Below are positions 53,567 through 61,806 of a stretch of 64,000 nt of DNA, in pieces. Made by a program: the position numbers and the translations under genes. The notes under the pieces are model-generated. The model saw only the letters and a list, made by a program, of their open reading frames with translations, was not told where the DNA came from and searched no databases. Source of the DNA: Paeniglutamicibacter gangotriensis Lz1y (lineage in GTDB: Bacteria; Actinomycetota; Actinomycetes; Actinomycetales; Micrococcaceae); the NCBI RefSeq assembly GCF_000348945.1, contig NZ_AOCK01000011.1:124001-188000 (forward strand), written 5' to 3'. Each line of letters begins with the position of its first letter. Position 1 is the first letter of the stretch.

Positions 53567-54982
53567 GTGCCACAATTCGCCCAGGCGCTTGCCCGCGGCC
53601 TGAACGTCCGCCACGTCCGATTCATGGCCCTAGGCTCGGCCATCGGCACCGGATTGTTCTACGGCTCCGCCTCCGCCATCCAGGCCGCCGGACCGGCGGT
53701 GCTGCTGGCATACATGATCGGCGGCGCAGCAGTCTTCATGGTGATGCGCGCACTGGGAGAGATGGCCGTGCGCCACCCCGTGTCCGGGTCCTTCGGACAG
53801 TACGCCTCCAAGTACCTGGGTCCCTTCGCGGGGTTCATCACCGGATGGACGTTTGCGTTCGAAATGGCGATCGTGGCCATCGCGGATGTCACGGCGTTCG
53901 GCATCTACATGGGGTTCTGGTTCCCCGACGTGCCACGCTGGATCTGGATTCTGGCCATCATCTTCATCATTGCCGCACTGAACACCATGAAGGTCAGGGT
54001 CTTCGGCGAGACCGAATTCTGGCTCTCGTTGATCAAGGTCTCCGCGATCATCGCCATGATTGCCGGCGGCGTCCTGATCGTGGTCTTCGGTTTCGGTCTA
54101 CCTGCCGAGGCGAACCCCGGGATCGCGACCTTGCTGGGCGCCGGAGGGTTCTTCCCCAACGGGTTCTGGGGCCTGCTGGCGTCCTTCTCCATCGTGATGT
54201 TCGCCTTTGGCGGCATCGAAACCATCGGCATCACCGCCGGCGAGGCGGAGAACCCCAAATCCGTGGTGCCCAAGGCGATCAACACCGTGCCGGTACGTAT
54301 CTTGCTGTTCTACGTGTGCACGCTGGGCATCTTGATGATGATCTACCCCTGGAACGAAATCGGCACCGAGGGCAGCCCATTTGTGCAGATTTTCGACAAC
54401 CTGGGCATCCCTGCAGCCGCACACATTCTCAACGCCGTCGTGATCACCGCCGCGATCTCCGCGATCAACTCGGATATCTTCGGCGCCGGACGGATGATGT
54501 TCGGCCTGGCTCAGCAGGGCCACGCCCCGGCCTCCTTCGGCAAGATCTCCCGCAATGGCGTGCCCTGGATGACCGTGCTGGTCATGGGAGCTGTGCTGCT
54601 CGTGGGTGTGTGGCTCAATGCGGTCATGCCCGAATCGCTCTTCCTGCTCATTGCCTCGATCGCCACGTTCGCCACCGTGTGGGTGTGGTTGATGATCCTG
54701 CTCTCGCACATCGCCATGAAGCGCTCGATTGCCCGGGAGAATCTGCCCGCCTCCGAGTTCCCCTCGCCGTTGTGGCCCGTAGGTTCCTACCTTGCCCTGG
54801 CCTTCATGGGCTTTGTGATCGTGCTGCTGGGCATCATGCCCGGCACCCGAGTGGCTCTGCTGGTGGGTGTCGTATGGATCGGGTTCCTCTTCATCGCCTA
54901 CAAGGTGTGGGTCCGCGGCAAGGGCCATGAAAGGGCCGAACTCGAGGACGAGACCGGACGCGATTACGTCTCCATCGATTAG
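53567..54982 (+). CDS. AAT-family amino acid permease
   Basis: A 471-residue amino acid transporter family (2.A.3.1) permease with about 12 helices. The N-terminus [20 protein letters not shown] is the classical AAT signature, [17 protein letters not shown] is helix 3, and [19 protein letters not shown] is helix 6. Proline, GABA or other small neutral amino acids are possible substrates. The start is taken as GTG 53567 because it has AAAGG upstream and gives a family-typical N-terminus; GTG 53483 would add 28 polar residues. It is divergent from the DUF1275 gene. Confidence 0.88.
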   Translation: MPQFAQALARGLNVRHVRFMALGSAIGTGLFYGSASAIQAAGPAVLLAYMIGGAAVFMVMRALGEMAVRHPVSGSFGQYASKYLGPFAGFITGWTFAFEMAIVAIADVTAFGIYMGFWFPDVPRWIWILAIIFIIAALNTMKVRVFGETEFWLSLIKVSAIIAMIAGGVLIVVFGFGLPAEANPGIATLLGAGGFFPNGFWGLLASFSIVMFAFGGIETIGITAGEAENPKSVVPKAINTVPVRILLFYVCTLGILMMIYPWNEIGTEGSPFVQIFDNLGIPAAAHILNAVVITAAISAINSDIFGAGRMMFGLAQQGHAPASFGKISRNGVPWMTVLVMGAVLLVGVWLNAVMPESLFLLIASIATFATVWVWLMILLSHIAMKRSIARENLPASEFPSPLWPVGSYLALAFMGFVIVLLGIMPGTRVALLVGVVWIGFLFIAYKVWVRGKGHERAELEDETGRDYVSID

Positions 54983-55039
54983 CGCTGTTCCCCCGCTTCG
55001 CTAGGGAATAGGCGGACGGAAGCCGGTGTTGCCCAAGAC

Positions 55040-55762
55040 ATGACTGAAACTCGCTTGAGCGTTGACATCTATTCCGACATTGCCTGCCCGTGGTGCTACA
55101 TCGGCAAACGCCGCTTCGAGAAGGCCGTCTCTGCCCTGCCCTTTGGCGACAAGGTGGACGTCAAATGGCATGCGTTCCAGCTGGATCCCGCGCTTCCGGA
55201 GCACTATGAGGGAAGCGAAATCGACTATCTGGTCCAGGCCAAGGGCATGCCCGCCGACCAGGTTGCCGGCATGCTCGAACACGTCACCACCCAGGCAGCC
55301 GCTGAGGGACTGGACTACGACTTCGACTCCCTCCACGTCGCCAATTCCTTCACCGCGCTGCGCCTGCTGGCCCTGGCCAAGGAACGGGAGCTGGGCGACC
55401 AGATGAAGGAAGCGCTGCTTTCGGCGCATTTCGAGCAAGGCATCAACACCGGCAGCGTTGAAGCGCTCCAGCAGATCGCCGACACGGTGGGCCTGGACCC
55501 GGCCGAATCCGCGCAGGTGCTGGCCGGCGACAAGTACACCGACGAGGTGCGCGCAGACAGCGTGCGGGCCCGCGAGCTGGGTGTGACGGGGGTGCCGTTC
55601 TTCGTTCTGGAGAACAAGTACGGAATTTCCGGTGCCCAGCCCTCCGAGGTCTTTGAACAGGCACTGGGACAGGTCTGGCAAGAAATCGGCGGCGACTCGC
55701 TGCAGATGCTCGGAACACCCTCGACCGACGGTGAGACCTGCGGGCCGGAAGGGTGCAACTAG
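55040..55762 (+). CDS. DsbA-family oxidoreductase (FrnE-like)
   Basis: A 240-residue thioredoxin-fold protein of the FrnE/2-hydroxychromene-2-carboxylate isomerase-like group. The redox-active CPWC motif is in IYSDIACPWCYIGKRR at about residues 16-19, and the cis-Pro loop is TGVPFFVLENKYG. There is no signal peptide, so it acts in the cytoplasm. A second pair, CGPEGC, closes the C-terminus and may be a further redox or metal site. Typically such proteins reduce or isomerise disulfides under oxidative stress. It ends 13 bp before the convergent LytR_C gene. Confidence 0.9.
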   Translation: MTETRLSVDIYSDIACPWCYIGKRRFEKAVSALPFGDKVDVKWHAFQLDPALPEHYEGSEIDYLVQAKGMPADQVAGMLEHVTTQAAAEGLDYDFDSLHVANSFTALRLLALAKERELGDQMKEALLSAHFEQGINTGSVEALQQIADTVGLDPAESAQVLAGDKYTDEVRADSVRARELGVTGVPFFVLENKYGISGAQPSEVFEQALGQVWQEIGGDSLQMLGTPSTDGETCGPEGCN

Positions 55763-55775
55763 CGGCGGCAGCGTC

Positions 55776-56462
55776 CTACTTGTCCTTCGACGGCGCGGAC
55801 TTGGCCGGAGCCTTCGTTTCCTTGGCTTCGTCCTTGGGTTTCGGCGCGGTGCAGCCGAGCTTACCGGCCTTCGTGTTGACCGATTTCTCCTTGACCAGGT
55901 CCTTGTACTTGGTGCCGATCACCACGTCCACGGTGCTACCGGGGCGCTTTGCATCGTAGACGTACGTCAGGCCCTTGATGTTGCGTTGCACCGTCATCGC
56001 CTGGGCGTAACCGTCGGGGCCGGATCTCACAGCGCCAACCACCTCGACGGGGGAAAGCCGGGCGTTGCCCACATCCACGACCTTGAACCCGCGTTTGCGT
56101 AGTTTGGTCGCCGTGGCACCTGCAAGCCCCGAGATCTGGGTGGCATTCATGACGTTGACCTTCATCTTGCCTGGCTCGATGTAGCTGAACTCCGTGGTGG
56201 GGCAGGCCTCGTTAAACGCTACAGAGGATTCCACAGTCTGTTGGGGTTCCAGAGCATCGATAACAATGGCACGCGTATTAATCAGGTAGGCCATCACCAT
56301 GGCCGCAGCCAGGACCAGAACCACCAGGGTCAAGATGATCCCGTGGCGGATGGCGCGTCGGCGCTTAAGCCGGGCATCGGTGGTGAATTCGGGGCTCGCC
56401 AACTCATCCTCGGTGATGATGCGGTGGCCGTGCCAATCCTTCGGGTCCTTGTCGCGCGCCAT
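55776..56462 (-). CDS. LytR C-terminal-domain membrane protein
   Basis: A 228-residue protein with a basic cytoplasmic N-terminus, one membrane helix (about 41-62) and an extracellular LytR_C domain (about 105-190), with MKVNVMNATQISGLAGATATKL and VDVVIGTKYKDL as typical strands. The tail after about 205 is Lys/Pro/Ala-rich. In Actinobacteria this domain is part of the cell-wall ligase (LCP) group, but here no LCP catalytic domain is present. It follows the VapB-like gene by 13 bp on the same strand, a conserved pairing in related genomes. Start at ATG 56462 with AAGGGGG upstream. Confidence 0.87.
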   Translation of the reverse strand: MARDKDPKDWHGHRIITEDELASPEFTTDARLKRRRAIRHGIILTLVVLVLAAAMVMAYLINTRAIVIDALEPQQTVESSVAFNEACPTTEFSYIEPGKMKVNVMNATQISGLAGATATKLRKRGFKVVDVGNARLSPVEVVGAVRSGPDGYAQAMTVQRNIKGLTYVYDAKRPGSTVDVVIGTKYKDLVKEKSVNTKAGKLGCTAPKPKDEAKETKAPAKSAPSKDK

Positions 56463-56475
56463 GACTGTTCCCCCT

Positions 56476-56775
56476 TCAGCCTTCCAAAAGCAGCACGCGG
56501 GCGTGCAGAATCGAGCGTTGGTGCAGAGCTGTGCGAACCGCCCGATGCAGCCCGTCTTCGAGGTAACGGGTTCCCTTCCACTGCACAACGTGGGGAAACA
56601 GGTCGCCGAAGAACGTGGAGTCCTCAGCCAACAACGCGGCGAGGTCCAAGGTGCTCTTGGTGGTCACCAACTCATCGAGGCGAACCTGCATGGGCGCAAC
56701 GGCGGCCCAGTCCTTGGGGGTGACGTATCCATGTTCCGGATACGGGCGCGAATCGCCGACAGATTTGAAGATCAC
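56476..56775 (-). CDS. Conserved actinobacterial protein (often called VapB-like)
   Basis: A 99-residue protein of a conserved actinobacterial family (GDSRPYPEHGYVTPKDWAAV and RVRLDELVTTKS-like segments, then FPHVVQWKGTRYLEDGLHRA). Databases often label it a VapB-family antitoxin, but no VapC toxin gene is adjacent and no DNA-binding motif is evident, so I regard that name as doubtful. The product is basic-acidic mixed and soluble. It is 13 bp upstream of the LytR_C gene, so the two form an operon that is conserved across relatives, suggesting a shared envelope-related or unknown function. Confidence 0.8.
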   Translation of the reverse strand: MIFKSVGDSRPYPEHGYVTPKDWAAVAPMQVRLDELVTTKSTLDLAALLAEDSTFFGDLFPHVVQWKGTRYLEDGLHRAVRTALHQRSILHARVLLLEG

Positions 56776-56955
56776 TTGACCAGCTTAGGAAACTTCCGGC
56801 GACAAATGGAACGAATCGCCGGATTCTGTGCGAGTCGCGGTTCCTCTAAGCTGTTTCAGAGTCCGCGTCAAGGGTCACGACGCATGGATTCACAGTACGG
56901 AACGTGAAGTAACTTGTGCTGTCACAAACCACCCGTGCGGGTGCATTGTTGAACT

Positions 56956-57981
56956 ATGAGTACAGTCCTCACCACCGTTCCGGTCCTAGATATGTCTACC
57001 GCACGCAACGCCGATGGCTCTTTTGATGAAGACTTCATTACGGCACTGCGAGATGCTGCCCACCGCGTGGGCTTCTTCCAGATCACCGGATTCGGTGCTC
57101 CAGATGGCACGACGCAGAACCTGCTCAAGACCCTGGCCGATTTCTTTGCGCTGCCAGTAGAGCAAAAGCTGAAACTAGACAACCGCAGCTCGGCACAATT
57201 CCGCGGTTACACCCGACTTGGCGCCGAGATCACCCGTGGCCGGGCCGACTCACGCGAACAGATCGACTACGGACCCGAACGCGAGGTCCTCTCCGAAATC
57301 CCCGCCGATGCCCCCTACCTGAACCTCCAGGGACCGAACCAGTGGCCCGCCGAGTTCCCACAGCTTGAAAACGTGGCCATGGACTGGGCAACGCTGATGA
57401 ACCAGGTGGGCTCCGAACTGCTCTCCGCACTTGCGGTTGGCTTGGGCCTGCCGCAGGAATACTTCGCAGAACCCTTCGACCATGCCCCGGCATGGATGGG
57501 CAAGCTGGTCCACTACGTCGGCGGCGGGATCGTCCCGGAAGCCGGCACCCAGGGCGTTGGCGCTCACGCCGATTACGGCTTCATCACGCTGCTGCTGCAG
57601 GATTCCGTCGGCGGCCTACAAGTCCAGCCCTACGGCCAGGACGAATGGATCGAAGTGGCACCGATAGAAGGCGCACTAGTGGTGAACATCGGAGAGATGC
57701 TCGAAGTCGCCACCAACGGTTACCTGATGGCCACCATCCACCGGGTCACCGCTCCCCCGGCCGGCGTGGACCGCTACTCGGTTCCATTCTTTTACTCGCC
57801 ACGATTGGACTCGGTGATCAGCCCCGTGCCGCTTCCGGCCAAGCTTGCGGCCGATGCCCGAGGCGTCTCCGACGATCCAGAGAATCCGATGTTGGCCTCC
57901 TACGGTGCCAATGTCCTCAAGGGCTGGCTGCGTGCCCACCCGCAGACCGCGCAGAAGCACTACCCCTCCTTGTTGAAGTAA
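56956..57981 (+). CDS. Isopenicillin N synthase-like 2-oxoglutarate/Fe(II) oxygenase
   Basis: A 341-residue oxygenase of the isopenicillin-N-synthase family. The N-terminal DIOX_N region (VPVLDMSTARN and FFQITGFGAPD) precedes the jelly-roll core with the iron ligands His and Asp in GAHADYGFITLLLQD and the second His in MATIHRVTAP, followed by RYSVPFFYSPR with the Arg that binds the 2-oxoglutarate carboxylate. Substrates vary (hydroxylations, desaturations); the specific one is unknown. There is no biosynthetic cluster nearby, so a housekeeping or salvage role is as likely. It is monocistronic. Confidence 0.9.
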   Translation: MSTVLTTVPVLDMSTARNADGSFDEDFITALRDAAHRVGFFQITGFGAPDGTTQNLLKTLADFFALPVEQKLKLDNRSSAQFRGYTRLGAEITRGRADSREQIDYGPEREVLSEIPADAPYLNLQGPNQWPAEFPQLENVAMDWATLMNQVGSELLSALAVGLGLPQEYFAEPFDHAPAWMGKLVHYVGGGIVPEAGTQGVGAHADYGFITLLLQDSVGGLQVQPYGQDEWIEVAPIEGALVVNIGEMLEVATNGYLMATIHRVTAPPAGVDRYSVPFFYSPRLDSVISPVPLPAKLAADARGVSDDPENPMLASYGANVLKGWLRAHPQTAQKHYPSLLK

Positions 57982-58104
57982 CACCAAAGGGACTGGACTG
58001 ACTCCGTCGACGGCGGGCCGGAACATGGATGACTTGGTCATTCGCATTCCAGTCCGCCGCTGCCGTTGCAGTGGGAAACCGGGGCCGGAACATATGCTGT
58101 ATCC

Positions 58105-59868
58105 ATGAGTGCCACACACGCCGGAACGCAGCGCCTCGCCGGCCATGGTTTGCAATCGCTGATCTCCCGGATCGTCACCAAGGGAGTTCCCTTTTCCGAA
58201 CTGCCGCTTCGCCACAAGGCCGGCTGGTCCCAAACACCGATGATGCTGGCAGTCGGTATATCCTGCCTTTTGGCCCTGGTGACCTCCCCGCAGGAAATCT
58301 TCGGCGATGCGCTTTTCGTCTCCGGCGTCCTGCTGACGGTGCTATGCCAGATCCTGGCGTGGACCATTCCCTGGGATTCGTTCAAGGCACCCCAGGCCTA
58401 CCTCGCCATCCCGTCATTGGCCATGGTGGCGGCGGTACTCATGGGCGTGGGTGCCTACCCGTGGCTCTCTGGGGTTTCCCTGCTGCTGGCTTTTCCGGTC
58501 TTCTGGTTCGCTTGGTCGGACTTCTTCCCACGGCTGACACTGCTGCTGTCCTTTATGCTGCCGCTGGCCACCATCTGGCTACAGCTATGGAACCGTGACA
58601 TCCCCATGACCTCCGATGCCATGATCAGACCGATGCTGATTCCCTTGGCGATCTGGGCCTTGGCAACCACCACGGTGATCGCCGCACACAATGCCACACT
58701 CGGTGAACGGCAGCTCCGCGACACCCTGGCTGCTTCTCGGCGCCAGGAACATCTGCTGAACGCAGTCCTCAACGCCGCAAACGTCGGCGTCGTGGTGGTG
58801 GACCGGGAGGGGAACGATGTGTTCATGAACGACGTCCAGCGCTTCCAACATCACCATGCCTCCCCCAGCGGGCATCCGGATCCTACCGAAGCAGAATTGC
58901 TGGTGCGTGAGGTCTCCCCCACTTATGAACCCAACCCCGAGCTCCTACCGCCCGAGCGCCGTCCAGTGGTGCGATCAATCCGCCAGGAGGAGTTCACCGA
59001 CGAGCTCTTTGCGCTGGGCCCGTTGGATGACCCGATGTACCTGTCTGTTTCTGGACGTTCGTTTTTTGACGAAGACAGACAGTACGACGGTGCGGTGACC
59101 ATGTTCAAGAACATCACCCCGCTCTTGGAGGCGTCCAAGACACGGGACCGTTTCCTTGCAAACGTGAGCCACGAACTGCGTACCCCGCTGACCTCGATCC
59201 TTGGGTATGTGGAACTACTTCAGGAAAATGGGGAGCTGGACGCGGCCCAGCGAAAATCTGTGGATGTGATCTCGCGGAACGCAGAGAGAATGCTGCTCAT
59301 GGTCACCGACCTGCTGACTGCCGCTGCAGGTCAGCACGAGGTCAAAATCGCCGCGATCGATTTGGGCGAGGTAATCCACCGGCAGCTTGAATCATTACAT
59401 CCCAGGGCCGTCGCAGCAGGCATCACACTCATCGAGGGTCGAATGTGCCACGAAACGGTATTGGGTGACGCACTGCGCCTCGGACAGGTACTGGACAATC
59501 TGGTCTCCAACGCCATCAAGTACACCGAGGTCGGCGGCACGGTGACCATCGCCATGAACTGCACCAACCAAGAGATCTCGCTGCAAGTCAGTGACACCGG
59601 GCAGGGGATCGCCGAGGACGATTTGAACGGCCTGTTCACCCGATTTTTCCGCACCGAATCGGCGCGCCGCTCCGGGCTGCCCGGTGTCGGGCTCGGACTG
59701 GCGATCAGCCAGGAGCTGGTCGTTGCCCATGGGGGGAAAATCACCGCCGAAAGCACCGTGGGCGAAGGAACGCGCATGACCATGGTGCTGCCGCGCAGGC
59801 ATCCCGCCGGCGGCGCGTTCGGTGTCCAGCCCTTGGGGCTGCCGACCATCCGCAGCGGAATCATATAA
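58105..59868 (+). CDS. Sensor histidine kinase with multi-helix membrane N-terminus
   Basis: A 587-residue kinase. The N-terminal 200 residues have about six hydrophobic segments, suited to sensing at or in the membrane; residues about 210-335 resemble a degenerate PAS. HisKA includes the phosphoacceptor His356 in ANVSHELRTPLTSILGYVEL. The ATPase domain has the N box DNLVSNAIKYTEV, G1 DTGQGIAEDDLN and G2 GVGLGLAISQEL. It is transcribed toward an HPt-like gene and a response regulator on the other strand, so the three may form a phosphorelay. A TTG 39 bases upstream would extend the N-terminus; ATG 58105 is preferred. Confidence 0.92.
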   Translation: MSATHAGTQRLAGHGLQSLISRIVTKGVPFSELPLRHKAGWSQTPMMLAVGISCLLALVTSPQEIFGDALFVSGVLLTVLCQILAWTIPWDSFKAPQAYLAIPSLAMVAAVLMGVGAYPWLSGVSLLLAFPVFWFAWSDFFPRLTLLLSFMLPLATIWLQLWNRDIPMTSDAMIRPMLIPLAIWALATTTVIAAHNATLGERQLRDTLAASRRQEHLLNAVLNAANVGVVVVDREGNDVFMNDVQRFQHHHASPSGHPDPTEAELLVREVSPTYEPNPELLPPERRPVVRSIRQEEFTDELFALGPLDDPMYLSVSGRSFFDEDRQYDGAVTMFKNITPLLEASKTRDRFLANVSHELRTPLTSILGYVELLQENGELDAAQRKSVDVISRNAERMLLMVTDLLTAAAGQHEVKIAAIDLGEVIHRQLESLHPRAVAAGITLIEGRMCHETVLGDALRLGQVLDNLVSNAIKYTEVGGTVTIAMNCTNQEISLQVSDTGQGIAEDDLNGLFTRFFRTESARRSGLPGVGLGLAISQELVVAHGGKITAESTVGEGTRMTMVLPRRHPAGGAFGVQPLGLPTIRSGII

Positions 59869-59879
59869 GCAAGTTAAAC

Positions 59880-59923
59880 GGCATTGCGTGGGCCCCGGGT
59901 AATCCCGGATCCCACGCAATGCC
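59880..59923 (+). terminator. Terminator-like hairpin after the kinase
   Basis: A 13-bp stem (GGCATTGCGTGGG with CCCACGCAATGCC) and inner CCGGG/CCCGG pairs begin 12 bp after the kinase stop. No T-run follows. Confidence 0.6.
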
Positions 59924-60100
59924 CAGGTTCACTGCTCTGCACTCAAGCCCCCAAGACGTGAGTGACGAACCTCGATTTTGTATCAGGGACTCATCACGTT
60001 CCCCTTACATCGGTCCTCACGAGTGAGCCGCGCCTTCCGATAAAAAACACTATTCCCTACCAACATCAAGTTTTCGTCCAATCGTGGACAAAATTGGCTC

Positions 60101-60143
60101 AAGTTAAGCTCAAGATTCCGGGCGTCTACCTTGAGCTTAACTT
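60101..60143. promoter_or_regulatory. Long inverted repeat before the HPt gene
   Basis: AAGTTAAGCTCAAG (60101-60114) is perfectly inverted at 60130-60143, 15 bp apart, and an overlapping CTCAAG is also repeated. Nearby 60071-60093 has a weaker inverted repeat around TTTTCGTCCA. The cluster sits 22 bp upstream of the HPt start, so an operator or RNA structure is likely. Confidence 0.55.
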
Positions 60144-60164
60144 TCGCTAATTTGGGGGCAGTTC

Positions 60165-60596
60165 GTGAGGTTGACGGTTGATGATTGGTCCATGAAGTCC
60201 CTGCAACCAGACCCCGGCGCCGAGATGTGTATGCGGACACTGGGAAAACTGTGCGAGGAACTTGGCCCGGATTCCGTCGACGAATACATCTTAATGTTCA
60301 AGTCGCTGTGGCCCTCGCGCGTGGCGCGCTTGCGAGATGCGTTGTCTTCCAACGATCGAGATATGGGGGAAGACGCAGCACTGTCCCTACGCTCCTCGGC
60401 CACCATGGCCGGGGCCTACGAGTTGGCTGGCCTCGCATTGCAACTCCAACAGGCATTCCGGGAGGGCACCGTGGGGGCACGGACCGAGCTGGTCCGCAGC
60501 ATCGAATATTCCGGAAAGATGGTGCTGAGAGTGTTGGAGACACCCGGATTCACTGAACGGGCGCTGCGTACCTACCGCGAATCCGTCAGCGCTTAG
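60165..60596 (+). CDS. HPt-like protein lacking the phosphoacceptor histidine
   Basis: A 143-residue helical protein resembling histidine phosphotransfer (HPt) domains. The core DAALSLRSSATMAGAYELAG (residues 70-89) aligns with the HPt motif H-x-L-K-G-S-S, but Leu73 stands where the phosphorylated His belongs and Arg76 replaces Lys. The rest of the helix pattern (LCEELGPDSVDEYILMFKSL) is intact, so it may bind a receiver domain without carrying phosphate, or act as a decoy. GGGGG six bases before the GTG sets the start. The 3' end overlaps the convergent response regulator gene by 11 bp. Confidence 0.72.
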   Translation: MRLTVDDWSMKSLQPDPGAEMCMRTLGKLCEELGPDSVDEYILMFKSLWPSRVARLRDALSSNDRDMGEDAALSLRSSATMAGAYELAGLALQLQQAFREGTVGARTELVRSIEYSGKMVLRVLETPGFTERALRTYRESVSA

Positions 60597-61380
60597 CCAC
60601 CGTCCGGTATCCAACCCCGCGTACTGTTTCGATCCAGCGCGGCTTTTGGACCGAATCGCCCAGCTTGCGCCTCAGGTTCCCCACATGGACCTCCACCGAA
60701 CGTTCATCCGCGGCAGAGACGTAGGTCCCCGCGTCAAGTTCTTCGTCACGCAATCGCCTGACGAGATCGGTCTTGGTACGGATATGGCCGCGGGCGCCGA
60801 CCAGTGCTTCAAGCAAAGTGAATTCCGTGGGCGTAACGATCGTGGGCTGCCCATCGACGTGGACCGAATACATTGCCACATCGACCACCAACCCATTGAG
60901 CGCGCGCAAATGGGCTGTATCGAAGGCGACTTCGGTGACCGAGTCATCAACTGCCTGCACCGCCGGCTGCCCTTCGGTAGGAGAGTCTCCGCGCTGGACT
61001 CCTTCAGTGGAAGCGCGACGACGCATGATTGCATCCACCCGGGCGCGCAGCTCCCGTGGCCGGAATGGCTTGGTGACGTACTCGTCGGCGCCCGACTCGA
61101 GGCCAAGGACGGTGTCGATCTCGTCGGAGCGTGCGGTGAGCATCAGAATGTGGGCATCGGAAACGCGGCGGATCCGTCGGGCGGTTTCAAACCCGTCAAT
61201 GTCGGGGAGTCCGATGTCCAACGTGACTAGGTCCGGTCGATGTTTTTCCGCCATTTTCACGCCTGCTACTCCGGAATCGGTGGATAGGACGTCGAATCCC
61301 GATTGCTGCAGGACCACCTCCAGCAGTCCCCGGATGTCCGCGTCGTCTTCCACGACCACGGCAATGCGTCGTTCGATCAC
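60586..61380 (-). CDS. OmpR/PhoB-family response regulator
   Basis: A 264-residue winged-helix response regulator. The receiver (about 1-118) has VVEDDAD, the phosphoacceptor Asp55 in VTLDIGLPDIDG, and Lys in YVTKPFRPREL. The effector half (about 165-262) shows LTPTEFTLLEALVG-type and VEVHVGNLRRKL motifs with the C-terminal GVGYRTV hairpin; a longer-than-usual linker joins them. It probably pairs with the kinase at 58105-59868. The start is GTG 61380 or TTG 61383, with GAAGGG upstream. A 37-bp palindrome lies 45-80 bp upstream. Confidence 0.92.
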   Translation of the reverse strand: MIERRIAVVVEDDADIRGLLEVVLQQSGFDVLSTDSGVAGVKMAEKHRPDLVTLDIGLPDIDGFETARRIRRVSDAHILMLTARSDEIDTVLGLESGADEYVTKPFRPRELRARVDAIMRRRASTEGVQRGDSPTEGQPAVQAVDDSVTEVAFDTAHLRALNGLVVDVAMYSVHVDGQPTIVTPTEFTLLEALVGARGHIRTKTDLVRRLRDEELDAGTYVSAADERSVEVHVGNLRRKLGDSVQKPRWIETVRGVGYRTVAKR

Positions 61381-61426
61381 CAAGTCCGCCCTTCAACTAC
61401 GTATGCTGGGCATCAGCGGTCTCGAG

Positions 61427-61463
61427 CCAAGCCCTAGTCGTTAGTCTAACGACTAGGGCTTGG
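61427..61463. promoter_or_regulatory. Perfect 37-bp palindrome upstream of the response regulator
   Basis: An 18-bp arm (CCAAGCCCTAGTCGTTAG, 61427-61444) is inverted exactly at 61446-61463 around a single T. Located 45-80 bp before the response regulator start and 16 bp from the tRNA-Ser terminator. It could be a dimer operator (for autoregulation) or a very stable cruciform or terminator. Confidence 0.6.
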
Positions 61464-61478
61464 TGGTGGAGCCTAAAC

Positions 61479-61508
61479 GAAAAAGGCCCTGACCTGATTT
61501 CTCAGGTC
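61479..61508 (-). terminator. tRNA-Ser intrinsic terminator
   Basis: On the minus strand a 7-bp stem (GACCTGA with TCAGGTC, GAAA loop) is followed by AGGGCC then TTTTT. It ends the tRNA-Ser transcript. Confidence 0.85.
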
Positions 61509-61527
61509 AAGACCGATTTCGTATCCG

Positions 61528-61612
61528 CGGAGGATGGGGGATTTGAACCCCCGAGGGCGTGAACCCAACACGCGTTCCAGGCGTGCGCCATAGGCCGCTA
61601 GGCGAATCCTCC
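61528..61612 (-). tRNA. tRNA-Ser (anticodon GGA)
   Basis: The minus strand folds as a class II tRNA of 85 nt. The acceptor stem pairs GGAGGAT with ATCCTCC, the anticodon loop reads CTGGAAC giving GGA (serine UCC/UCU codons), a long variable arm is present, and the T arm has the GGTTCAAATC motif. The discriminator base is G, as in serine tRNAs. CCA is not encoded. Confidence 0.93.
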
Positions 61613-61636
61613 AGCTTGCTCCAAAGAGCAGGTTCC

Positions 61637-61662
61637 AGCATAGCGGACATTTTCGGTGACAA
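61637..61662 (-). promoter_or_regulatory. Putative tRNA-Ser promoter
   Basis: On the minus strand TTGTCA and TATGCT stand 14 bp apart about 25 bp before the tRNA 5' end. The spacing is a little short, but no better hexamer pair is visible. Confidence 0.45.
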
Positions 61663-61806
61663 CTAATCGATCCTTGGTCCTCGGTTCCCGGACCGCACTG
61701 AGGCAGCTTTCGTCCACTATCCCGCACACCCGCGACCAAGAACCCAGCAATCCACGGCCGGATGCCGAAGGGCCACCGGCCCTCGAGCTCCGGGTTGAAC
61801 TAGAAC

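Noticed and set aside
56476-56775. A toxin-antitoxin locus at the VapB-like gene
   Set aside because: There is no adjacent PIN-domain toxin, and the gene pairs with a LytR_C protein instead.
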